Shown here piece after piece: positions 44,336 through 52,456 of a stretch of DNA of 64,000 bases. Position 1 is the stretch's first letter, and each line of letters starts with the position of its first letter. The stretch spans positions 1 through 64,000 of the forward strand of contig CAZRRO010000002.1 of the NCBI GenBank assembly GCA_964602595.1, read 5' to 3'. Under the pieces are notes generated by a model. It made no database searches and was not told the DNA's origin. It saw only the letters and a program-made list of their open reading frames with translations. Source of the stretch: CAIWAH01 sp964602595 (GTDB lineage Bacteria > Verrucomicrobiota > Verrucomicrobiia > Limisphaerales > UBA9464). A program made the translations under genes and the position numbers.

Positions 44336-46707
44336 GGCAGACCTCCCACTCGCCGGCGCAGTCCCCACTCGACGAGGAAACACAGCAGGGCCAGGCCCAG
44401 CAGGAACGGATTGTGCCACGCCGGCTGCGACGCCGGTTCCATCACAGGGGCGGCCTTGGTGGGCAGGCGCGCGACGAATTCCCGGAGCCGGTCGGCCGGG
44501 ACGAGTTCGCCGCCGGTCTTCCGGGCGATGCTCTCGAGCAACGCCACGTTCGGCGTGAGCGAGGCGAATTCTTCCGCCGCCGGGTCCGAACTCCAGCCGA
44601 CCTCGGCCCGGCCTTCGGCGACGCCCGTGTCGTTGGTCACGAAGGCGGTCGCCTTGAAGCCGCCGGCGAGTTTCGGCACGTAGGTGAGCTGGTAGAGCCC
44701 AGGCTCCGTCAGCTTCGCCTCCGCCGGCAGGCGCAGGCGATTGGTGCTCAGCGCGCCTTCGCCGAAGACGATGGGCTCGATCTCGACCATCACGGACGCG
44801 TTGTCCAGCGGCTGGAACTTCGCGTCCCGCACGCGGACCTGGAGTTCCATGGCGCCGTTGGCATCGCCCGCGACGGGTTCGGCCGTCAGGTCCACGCGAT
44901 TGGGCACGTCGGCGACGAGCCAGCGCAGCAGTTGCCGCCACGTTTGGTCGAGGTCCTTGCGTTTCTCCGCGTCCTGCATGCCCCACCGCCACAGGTCCCC
45001 GATCGTCAGCGCGGCGCTCCGGCCCCGCCCGAAGCGCTGGGTGACCAACGCCGGCAACGCCGCGCCCGTGTCGTCGGTGGCGGTCGCGATCACGCTGGCG
45101 CCAGGCTTCACCTCGCGCACCAGGTTGACCACCCCGAAGGCCGGCATCGCGGTGACCCGGGAACGTTCGTCGAGTTCATTGTCCCGCACCCGGGCCCACG
45201 GTTGCAGCCAGCCCTCGCGCGACAGCTCGAACTTCACCGTGTTGCCGGTCCGGGGCAGCGGCGCGCGGTCGAGGTAAACGGGCAGCAAATCCCCGATGGG
45301 CGTGCGCTCATATTTGCCCTGCGCAAACGATTCCGCACCGCCCAGCATCAGGAAACCGCCGCCGCGCTCCGACACAAACTTCTGGACCAGCATCGCCTGG
45401 TCGGCCCCGAAGAATTCCGCCTCCAGGTCGTCCACGATCACGGCGTGGTAGGCGTAGAGTTCCTCGGCCGTCCGCGGAAATCCGCTGCGGAGCTCAATCT
45501 CGTCGCGGGTGTTCAGCCGCACCAGCACGGGCTGGTCGTAACGCTCGGTCTCCTCGCGCCCCTGTTCGCCGAAACCGCGGAACAACGGATTGCTGGTCTC
45601 GCCCACGCGGCCGCGGAAGTCGAACTTCGGCTCGCGCTTCGCCACGCGGATCAGCCCGACCACCTGGAGCTGCGGATCCTCCGCGGCCGCCCGGTTCAGG
45701 AACTTGAATTCCCAGTTCGGCCGCCCAGCGACGTAGAGGATGCGGAAGGTGTCGCGCCCCCGGTCCACGGCGATCACCTGGCGGTTGTTGGCCAGCGTGG
45801 CTTCCGTCGAATTGGTCGTCCGCCCCGCCCGCACTTCGTCGCGGATGCCAGTGCGCAGCTCATAGAACGACCAGCCGGGTTTCTCGGGCTTGAGCTGGAT
45901 GCGCAGGGGAATTGCCTGCCCGGAACCGCGGGCTTCGAGGGCGCTTTCCTGCACGACCTTGCCTGCTCGGTCGACCACCTGCGCCAGCAACGGTTCACCG
46001 CCCACGCCGCTCGCGGCCAGGCTACCCTGCACGGTCACCGGCGCATCCTCGAAGGCCGTCTGGTTCACGGTGACCGCTTGCAACGAGACATCCCGCACCG
46101 GGACCTGCCGGCCAATAACCACCGGATAGATCGGCGGCAGGCCCGTCAGGTCCGGCGCCCCTCCGCGCAGGTCGGTCGCGTTGCCGTCCGTCAGCAGGAG
46201 CACCCCGGCCAGCGGACGCCCCTTCAGTCGTTCGCCCAGCGACTTCAACGCCGTGCCAATGCCCGAGGAACGGCCCGTGAAATCCAGCCCCGCGAAATCG
46301 CGCACGCCCTGGAGCCGGGTGTCGAAAATGTAACGGCGCAGTTCGAAATCCGCCGCCAACTGTTCCTGCCAGTCGCCTGGCTTGCCGTCCAAGAGGGTCC
46401 GCAACTCCTCGCCGCGGGTGAGCGTGGCGCCCGGGTCCCGGATCTGGAGGCCTTGGCTGTTGTCCGCAACCACCGCGAACAGATTGGCACCGGACCGGGC
46501 GCGTTGGGTGTTCCAGGTCGGCTCCAGCAGGCAGAAGGCGAGCAGGGCGGCGCCGATGGCCTTCAAGAGGACGCACGTCCAGCGCAGGGCCGGCGGCGTG
46601 ACGTGCCGGTAACTCCACCACAGCATACCCGCCACCCCGGCCAGCAGGCCGAGCATCACCGGCAGCATCCAGCCGGGAGCGGAGAGCGTGAGGTTGGCGA
46701 ACGGCAT
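44332..46707 (-). CDS. Large membrane protein with VWA-like and GATase-like domains
   Basis: A 791-residue protein with three N-terminal helices or hydrophobic segments (MLPVMLGLLAGVAGMLWWSY; AIGAALLAFCLLEP) and a C-terminal helix (FLLGLALLCFLVEW). A von Willebrand-like domain starts at LFAVVADNSQGLQ and contains GVLLLTDGNATD, with an altered metal site. A glutamine-amidotransferase-like segment follows (HAVIVDDLEAEFFGADQAML, GGGFLMLGGAESFAQG). The layout resembles proteins from MoxR/Bat-type gene clusters. It is co-translated with the caspase-like gene downstream. Function unknown. Confidence 0.75.
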   Translation of the reverse strand: MPFANLTLSAPGWMLPVMLGLLAGVAGMLWWSYRHVTPPALRWTCVLLKAIGAALLAFCLLEPTWNTQRARSGANLFAVVADNSQGLQIRDPGATLTRGEELRTLLDGKPGDWQEQLAADFELRRYIFDTRLQGVRDFAGLDFTGRSSGIGTALKSLGERLKGRPLAGVLLLTDGNATDLRGGAPDLTGLPPIYPVVIGRQVPVRDVSLQAVTVNQTAFEDAPVTVQGSLAASGVGGEPLLAQVVDRAGKVVQESALEARGSGQAIPLRIQLKPEKPGWSFYELRTGIRDEVRAGRTTNSTEATLANNRQVIAVDRGRDTFRILYVAGRPNWEFKFLNRAAAEDPQLQVVGLIRVAKREPKFDFRGRVGETSNPLFRGFGEQGREETERYDQPVLVRLNTRDEIELRSGFPRTAEELYAYHAVIVDDLEAEFFGADQAMLVQKFVSERGGGFLMLGGAESFAQGKYERTPIGDLLPVYLDRAPLPRTGNTVKFELSREGWLQPWARVRDNELDERSRVTAMPAFGVVNLVREVKPGASVIATATDDTGAALPALVTQRFGRGRSAALTIGDLWRWGMQDAEKRKDLDQTWRQLLRWLVADVPNRVDLTAEPVAGDANGAMELQVRVRDAKFQPLDNASVMVEIEPIVFGEGALSTNRLRLPAEAKLTEPGLYQLTYVPKLAGGFKATAFVTNDTGVAEGRAEVGWSSDPAAEEFASLTPNVALLESIARKTGGELVPADRLREFVARLPTKAAPVMEPASQPAWHNPFLLGLALLCFLVEWGLRRRVGGLP

Positions 46708-46823
46708 CGGGAAAAGGTCGGCGTGTTGCGGGGATGCTTGCCCGGTCGGGCGGCAGGCCGAAAGGAAAACTCAAACAAAGGCCGCGCAACAATCTTTCCG
46801 GACTCAGCCCCGCTTGGTGCCCG

Positions 46824-47225
46824 CTATCGAACACGCTTGAACCACTCCCGGTTGCAACCCACCGAAACCCAATAGCGGTCGGCGCCCTCGAAATGAATGT
46901 GCTGAATGCACCAGCTATCTAAGAGCAGGTCTTCGTAACGGATCGCCACGCTATCCCCGTCCACTCCCAACAATTCATAGCGTTGGACGTATCGGTATTC
47001 GCGGGACACACCGCGGATGCGGGTCCGGGTATAGGTCACGGACAAGTCACCGAAGATATTGAGGAACCAGCGGCGCAGCTTCGGCGTGATCTTTTTTGGG
47101 AAATGCCACTCCTTGATCGTTGCCGGACGGTCGGACTGCCAAGTGCCGAGCAGGCGGCTGTCCGTCTTCGGGGTTGGAGGTATCCCCTGTGAAACCGGGC
47201 GCCCCAAAAGCGTTTTCTTTGGCAT
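46824..47225 (-). CDS. Hypothetical protein
   Basis: A 133-residue protein of no recognised family. It is basic and aromatic (KEWHFPKKITPKLRRWF, YRYVQRYELLGVDGDSVAIR). The pattern LGTWQSDR early on and a beta-rich rest suggest a small lipocalin-like or DUF-type barrel, but that is weak. The ATG at 47225 is used; one at 47279 is also in frame. It is isolated, on the opposite strand to the glycosidase cluster. Confidence 0.5.
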   Translation of the reverse strand: MPKKTLLGRPVSQGIPPTPKTDSRLLGTWQSDRPATIKEWHFPKKITPKLRRWFLNIFGDLSVTYTRTRIRGVSREYRYVQRYELLGVDGDSVAIRYEDLLLDSWCIQHIHFEGADRYWVSVGCNREWFKRVR

Positions 47226-47368
47226 GAATTGATCCGGCTGATCGTTGTGGTGCGCGGCAAAGTTGAAGCTGGCAATCATCCCCTGTCGAGCCGCGCCTCC
47301 GGGAAGCCCGTTTGCCGCCAAATTTGCCAGCCCCGCCCCGGCCCCGCTACGGTCCCGCGCCATTCGCC

Positions 47369-48574
47369 ATGAGCCTCCTGCCGCCCGCCTCCGCCTGCCC
47401 GCCGCGTTCCCTCGCCCGTTTGCCGGGCGTGGCCCTGTTCGCCACTGCCGTGCTCGCGGTCGCCGGTTGCCGGCCGGAGGTGCCCGCCGCCCCGAGTCTC
47501 GCGACCATCGCGCCGGGCCTTGCCTACACCAACCAGCAGGTCCGCAAGGAGCCGTGGTCCATCCACGTGGTGCGGGTGGATCGCCAGGACCCGACCCTCG
47601 CCCTGGAGGCCGTCCACGCCCGCAACAGCGCGATCGGCTTGGCACCGTTGTCGGCCCAGTTGCGCGCATTGCCCCGGGCCTTGGGCGAACCGGTGGCAGC
47701 GGTGAACGGCGATTTCTACCAGCGTGAACGGGCCTTCGCCGGGGACACCCGGGGCCTGCAGATTACCGCGGGCGAACTCATCAGCGCTCCCAAGGGTGTC
47801 AGCTTCTGGCTGGATGCCGCCGGCCAACCGCACCTCACAAACGTGGTTTCCCAATTCTCGGTCCGGTGGCCTGACGGCTCCATCGCCCCGCTTGGCCTGA
47901 ACGAGGAGCGCAAGGGGAACAGCGTCGTGCTTTACACCCCGGCGGTCGGCACCTCGACCCACACGGAAGGCGGCCGGGAATTGGTGCTCGAGGCGGCCGG
48001 CGGTGCGGCCCTGCCGCCGCTCACGCTAGACTCCACCTTCAAGGTCCGCGTCCGGGAAATCCGGGAGGCCGGCGACACGCCGCTCGCGCCGGGCACCTGG
48101 GTGCTTTCGCTGGGCGCCGGCGTCGCCAAGCGGGGTCCGCAACTGGCGGTGGGAGCGGAGATCGAGCTGGGCACCGCCACTTCGGCCAAAATCCGCGGGG
48201 CCAGGGCCGCGATCGGCGGCGGTCCGGTGCTGGTGCGGGGCCGCCGGCCGCTGAAGGTGGAGGTGCCGGACGACGAAAACTACCAGACGAGTTCCATGCT
48301 GGAGCAGCATCCGCGCTCGGCCGTGGGCTGGAACCGGGACCACCTGTTCCTCGTCACGGTGGACGGACGCCAACGCGGCTCGATCGGCATGACCCTGGAG
48401 GAATTGGCCAGCTACCTGATCAAGCTGGGCTGCGACGAGGCGATGAACCTCGACGGCGGCGGTTCCGCGACACTCTGGTGCCAGGGTCAGCTGCGCAACC
48501 AGCCGTGCGACGGGCGCGAACGTCCGGTGGCCAATTCGCTGGTCGTCGTCCGCCGCAATCCCGCCGGGAAATAG
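47369..48574 (+). CDS. Phosphodiester glycosidase (NAGPA/DUF2233) lipoprotein, copy 1
   Basis: A 401-residue protein with a lipoprotein signal (LFATAVLAVAGC). The NAGPA-like domain is complete: AAVNGDFYQRERAFAGDTRG, AIGGGPVLV, HPRSAVGWNRDHLFLVTVDG and the hallmark DEAMNLDGGGSATLW. In animals NAGPA removes GlcNAc from phosphodiesters on lysosomal enzymes; bacterial relatives cleave phosphodiester-linked sugars of cell-wall or exported polymers. Copy 2 (48794) is clearly a tandem paralogue: HPRSAVGWNRDH and DGRQ are shared. The start MSLLPPAS at 47369 gives the signal. Confidence 0.88.
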   Translation: MSLLPPASACPPRSLARLPGVALFATAVLAVAGCRPEVPAAPSLATIAPGLAYTNQQVRKEPWSIHVVRVDRQDPTLALEAVHARNSAIGLAPLSAQLRALPRALGEPVAAVNGDFYQRERAFAGDTRGLQITAGELISAPKGVSFWLDAAGQPHLTNVVSQFSVRWPDGSIAPLGLNEERKGNSVVLYTPAVGTSTHTEGGRELVLEAAGGAALPPLTLDSTFKVRVREIREAGDTPLAPGTWVLSLGAGVAKRGPQLAVGAEIELGTATSAKIRGARAAIGGGPVLVRGRRPLKVEVPDDENYQTSSMLEQHPRSAVGWNRDHLFLVTVDGRQRGSIGMTLEELASYLIKLGCDEAMNLDGGGSATLWCQGQLRNQPCDGRERPVANSLVVVRRNPAGK

Positions 48575-48793
48575 CGCGCGACCCGGGTTCGACGGCGGCG
48601 ACGGCCATGGGTCAAGGCGCCCATCCTCTGCAGCGGCACCAGGGGCCGGGGCAGATTTCTGGAACTCGAACGGCCGGTCCGGCGTAGTGTCCATGAACGC
48701 AACTTCGCCATGGTCGTCCCTGAAATACCCTTCGCCCACCCGCCGTCCGCCTCCGCAGTTGCCCCGGCGCACGACCTGCTTAGCCTTCCGGCG

Positions 48794-50020
48794 ATGTCCA
48801 CCGCCCCAACGGCTGCCCGCCACCGCGCTCCCGCCGCGGGCTTCGCGCTCCATCGTTGGGGTTGGTCCCGGGTCATTGGTCATTGGTCACTGGCCATTCT
48901 GCTGTGGGCATTCGGGCCGTTGGCGCCGGCCAGCACGACGAATTCGCCGTCCGGATCGCCCCGCGCCGAGCGCGGCCTCGGTTACCACAACGACCTGGTC
49001 CCGGAATATCCGTGGTCGGTCCACGTGGTGAAGCTCGACCGCGCGCGGAGGGACTACGCGTTCGGCTCCTCGCTGGGCGGCGGCGGCGCCATCGGCATGG
49101 GCACCTTGTCCGAGCAGATCAAGGCGCTGCCGGCGGACTTCGGCACCCCGGTGGCCGCGCTCAATGCGGACTTCTACAACGACGAGCGCAACTACGTCGG
49201 TGATCCCCGCGACCTGCAGGTGCGCAACGGCGAACTGATCAGCGGCCCCGCCGGCCATGCCTGCCTGTGGTTTGACGCCGCGGGCAATCCCCGCTGCACC
49301 AACGTGACCTCGCGGTTCCGCGTCGAGTTTCCCGGCGGCATCGCCGAACCCTTCGGCCTCAACGAACTGCGCCCGCACGACGGCGCGGTGCTGTATTCGG
49401 CCGCCAACGGCGCCTCCACCCGCACCCGGGGCGGCCGGGAAATCGTGCTCGAGGCGATTCCCGGCGAACCGTGGCTGCCGCTCCGGGTAGGGCAGTCCTT
49501 CCGCGCGAAGGTCCGGGAGGTCCGGGAAAACGGCGACACGCCGCTCGGCCGGGATTCGCTCGTGCTTTCCTTCGGCTACAAGGCCGTGGCCCGCCTCGCC
49601 GCCCCCGCCGTCGGCCAGGAACTGAAGTTCACGACGGGCACGTTCCCGGACCTCGCCGGCGTCACCACGGCCATCGGCGGCGGGCCCAAGCTCGTTCACG
49701 ACGGCAAGCCGTGGGAATGGTCGGGAGTCCAGTTCCGTCATCCGCGGTCGGCCGTCGGCTGGAACCGCGACCACATCTTCCTCGTGGTGGTCGATGGCCG
49801 GCAAAGCAACTCGGTGGGCATGACCTTCCCGGAGCTGGCGGCCTACATGGTCCGGCTGGGCTGCGACGAGGCGTTGAATTTCGACGGCGGCGGCTCCACC
49901 TCGATGTGGGTGTTGGGACAAATCGTGAACCGTCCGTCGGAGGGCAAAGAACGCCCCGGCGCCAATTCGCTCGTGCTCTTCCGCCGGGCCACGGCGGAAC
50001 CGGGGCGGCCGAAACCGTGA
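48794..50020 (+). CDS. Phosphodiester glycosidase (NAGPA/DUF2233), copy 2
   Basis: A 408-residue secreted paralogue of copy 1. The signal segment (HWSLAILLWAFGPLAPAS) is encoded partly by a 27-base dispersed repeat at 48871-48897. The domain has ALNADFYNDERNYVGDPRDL, TAIGGGPKLV, HPRSAVGWNRDHIFLVVVDG and DEALNFDGGGSTSMW. There is no lipobox, so it may be periplasmic or secreted while copy 1 is lipidated. The start MSTAPTAARH is at 48794. Its TGA overlaps the GTG of the CotH gene by four bases (50017-50020). Confidence 0.88.
   Translation: MSTAPTAARHRAPAAGFALHRWGWSRVIGHWSLAILLWAFGPLAPASTTNSPSGSPRAERGLGYHNDLVPEYPWSVHVVKLDRARRDYAFGSSLGGGGAIGMGTLSEQIKALPADFGTPVAALNADFYNDERNYVGDPRDLQVRNGELISGPAGHACLWFDAAGNPRCTNVTSRFRVEFPGGIAEPFGLNELRPHDGAVLYSAANGASTRTRGGREIVLEAIPGEPWLPLRVGQSFRAKVREVRENGDTPLGRDSLVLSFGYKAVARLAAPAVGQELKFTTGTFPDLAGVTTAIGGGPKLVHDGKPWEWSGVQFRHPRSAVGWNRDHIFLVVVDGRQSNSVGMTFPELAAYMVRLGCDEALNFDGGGSTSMWVLGQIVNRPSEGKERPGANSLVLFRRATAEPGRPKP
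48871..48897 (+). repeat. 27-base GGTCATT-type dispersed repeat (copy A)
   Basis: Tandem units near GGTCATT make up this stretch. It matches the repeat at 58480-58506 (opposite strand) at 24 of 27 positions. Here it encodes VIGHWSLAI, part of the signal peptide of a phosphodiester glycosidase. Confidence 0.8.
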
Positions 50021-51651
50021 TCCACGCACCTGGGCACCGAGCAGCGCTTCCCGCCCCGCCTCCCATCGCGGTTCGCCGGTGGGCCGGGCGCACGCGCAGG
50101 TTCGGCTCGCAATGGCGTCTGGGGCTGTTGAGGGTGGTTCTGCTGACCTTCTGCTGTCGGTCCATGGCCGCTCCGCTGTTCGCTCCGGACGGTCCGGCCA
50201 TCCGCGATTTCCAGGTGCGGGTGACCGAGGAGAATGCCCGGTCCCTGCGCGCCCAGCCGCGAACCTATGTCCGGGCCGAACTGCGCGTGGACGGTGCGCC
50301 GGCGCGGGAAATCGGCATCCACCTCAAGGGCGCCACCGGCAGCTTCCGGCCGTTCGACGACCGCCCCAGCCTGACGCTGGATCTCGACCGCTTCCACGCA
50401 GGCCAGGCTTTGGATGGCCTCACCAAGCTGCACCTCAACAACTCCGTCGAGGATCCCAGCCGACTTTGTGAGCTGCTCGGCCGCGAACTCTTCGCCCAGG
50501 CCGGCCTCCCTTCGCCGCGGGTGGCCCACGCCCGGTTGCATCTGAACGGCCGCGATCTCGGGCTCTACGTGCTCAAGGAGGGATTCACCGCGGAGTTCCT
50601 GCGGCGCGCATTTCCCGGCGTGCCGGGAATCTTGCTGGAACCTCAGCCAGTGGCCCCTGGCCAAACCCGCTGGCGAGAAGACGCCCGCACCGGCACGAAC
50701 GGCACCGCCAACCTCGACGCGTTGATGGCGGCCGCGGCCACTCCCGACTTGGCTGCGCGCTGGGATCGCCTTGGAAACGTCCTGGAGCGGACCCGCTTTA
50801 CGGATCTGCTCGCGGCGGAAGTGCTGCTGGCCCATCGCGATGGATACGCCCTGGCCGGGAACAATTTCCGCGTGTTCGTCGCCGACACCGGCCGCGCCAC
50901 GTTTCTTCCCCATGGCATGGATCAACTGTTCGCCGCCCCGGACCTGCCGCTGCATCCCCAGTTTTCCGGACCGGTCGCCCGGGCCTTCGGCGAAACCTCT
51001 GCCGGCCAAGCCGCTTACTCCGACAGCCTTCGTCGCCTGCGACCGACATTGCTGGATGTGCCCGCCCTGACCAACCGGATCGCCGAACTCGCGCGGCGGC
51101 TCCAACCCGGACTCTCGGTCCGTGAATGGACCGAGGTCCGCACTGCGGCCGTTGAACTATCGGACCGAGTGGTCCGCCGTTGGACCAGCGCCCAATCCGA
51201 GGGAACAGCCGTCCACCTCCAGTGGGACGAACGGGGGAACGCCTTGTTGGAACAGTGGAAGCCGGACGCCACCCCTGCGGGCGCGGAGCTTTCCACCGGC
51301 TTCGGTCCCGGCCAACGCGCGGCGCTACGCATCGTTGCCGGCCTGAAAACCGCCGCGGCTTGGCGCACGACCTTGGCACTGCCGCCGGGGCGCTACCGCT
51401 TCACGGCCGCGGTTGCCACCCGGGACGTGCTCCCCCTGCCGTTCGGGCGAAACCACGGGGCCGCCCTGCGCCTCGCGGGGCACGATCTTCGGGACGGCGG
51501 ACTGCTGGGCACCCAATCCTGGCAGGCACTGGCACTGGACTTCGAAGTGAGCCCGGCGGCGCCACCGGCCGAGCTGCGCCTGGAGCTGCGGGCCGCCGGC
51601 GGCGAAGTGTGGTTCGCCCGCGATTCGCTCCGGGTGCAGCGGCGCCCCTGA
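50017..51651 (+). CDS. Secreted CotH-kinase family protein
   Basis: A protein of about 544 residues. The CotH domain shows IGIHLKGATGSFRPFDDRPS, LDGLTKLHLNNSVEDPSRLC, GRDLGLYVLKEGF and FLPHGMDQLF, where the Asp is the metal ligand in this family. The N-terminus from GTG at 50017 has a basic stretch and a hydrophobic core (LGLLRVVLLTFCC), a plausible signal. The C-terminal 180 residues are a beta domain (LEQWKPDATPAGAEL, ALRLAGHDLRDGGLLG). CotH in Bacillus phosphorylates spore-coat proteins; many bacterial homologues are uncharacterised. It overlaps copy 2 by GTGA, so it is probably co-translated. Confidence 0.82.
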   Translation: MIHAPGHRAALPAPPPIAVRRWAGRTRRFGSQWRLGLLRVVLLTFCCRSMAAPLFAPDGPAIRDFQVRVTEENARSLRAQPRTYVRAELRVDGAPAREIGIHLKGATGSFRPFDDRPSLTLDLDRFHAGQALDGLTKLHLNNSVEDPSRLCELLGRELFAQAGLPSPRVAHARLHLNGRDLGLYVLKEGFTAEFLRRAFPGVPGILLEPQPVAPGQTRWREDARTGTNGTANLDALMAAAATPDLAARWDRLGNVLERTRFTDLLAAEVLLAHRDGYALAGNNFRVFVADTGRATFLPHGMDQLFAAPDLPLHPQFSGPVARAFGETSAGQAAYSDSLRRLRPTLLDVPALTNRIAELARRLQPGLSVREWTEVRTAAVELSDRVVRRWTSAQSEGTAVHLQWDERGNALLEQWKPDATPAGAELSTGFGPGQRAALRIVAGLKTAAAWRTTLALPPGRYRFTAAVATRDVLPLPFGRNHGAALRLAGHDLRDGGLLGTQSWQALALDFEVSPAAPPAELRLELRAAGGEVWFARDSLRVQRRP

Positions 51652-51749
51652 ACCGGCGCAACTCATGCTTACAAACGCGAAGCATGCTGCTACGTTCGAT
51701 CCACCGGATCGCCCTTTGGGGAAAGGCCCCCCGATTCCGCCCGTCGTTC

Positions 51750-52439
51750 ATGAAATCACACCCACATCGTGGCGCGTTCACGTTGATCGAACTGCTCGTG
51801 GTGATCGCCATCATCGCGATCCTCGCCGGCATGCTCCTGCCCGCCTTGGCCCGCGCCAAGGCCAAGGCCAAGCAGACGGTCTGCCTCAACAACCTGCGCC
51901 AGATCGGCCTCGGGTTCCGGCTTTGGTCCGGCGACAATCAGGACAAATTCCCCTGGCAGCTCACCACGTCCCTTGGCGGCAGCCTGGATTCCGGCGACTG
52001 GACCGACCACTTCCGGGTGTGCTCGAACGCCATGGGCTCACCCAAGATCCTGCTCTGCCCGACTGAGACCAAGGTAAAGCTGGGCGCCAACACGATGGTC
52101 CTCAAACCGGGGACCAACTGGATCAACTTGGATGGCCTGGCCAACGTCACCTACTTCGTCGGCACCCGCGCCGACGAGACCCGGCCGCAGACGATGGTGG
52201 CGGGTGACGGCAACGTCGCCGGGGGCGGCGGCGGCACCGATCCGCAATGGAGCGTGTTCCTCGGCACCTCGATTGACGCGGCCTGGGAAAAGACGTTCCA
52301 CGTCCGCAACGGCAACCTGCTCTTCGCCGACGGCAGCGTGCAGAACACCAAGACACCCACCCTGCGGGCCGCCATCAGCCAAGCCATCGCCAGCGGCCTG
52401 ACCAACGTGGTCTTCTCGAAGCCCCGCGGCGTCCTTTGA
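51750..52439 (+). CDS. Pilin-like protein
   Basis: A 229-residue protein with class III leader (MKSHPHRGAFTLIELLVVIA) and a long N-terminal helix (RAKAKAKQTVCLNNLRQIGL). The end carries HVRNGNLLFADGSVQNTK, the H-x-DG-like terminal motif of the verrucomicrobial pilin-like group. The start at 51750 gives the leader. It lies between the CotH gene and the third phosphodiester glycosidase gene in one direction. The next gene follows by 17 bases, or overlaps TTGA if a TTG start is used. Confidence 0.88.
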   Translation: MKSHPHRGAFTLIELLVVIAIIAILAGMLLPALARAKAKAKQTVCLNNLRQIGLGFRLWSGDNQDKFPWQLTTSLGGSLDSGDWTDHFRVCSNAMGSPKILLCPTETKVKLGANTMVLKPGTNWINLDGLANVTYFVGTRADETRPQTMVAGDGNVAGGGGGTDPQWSVFLGTSIDAAWEKTFHVRNGNLLFADGSVQNTKTPTLRAAISQAIASGLTNVVFSKPRGVL

Positions 52440-52456
52440 ACGTCCTGTTTCCGGCC

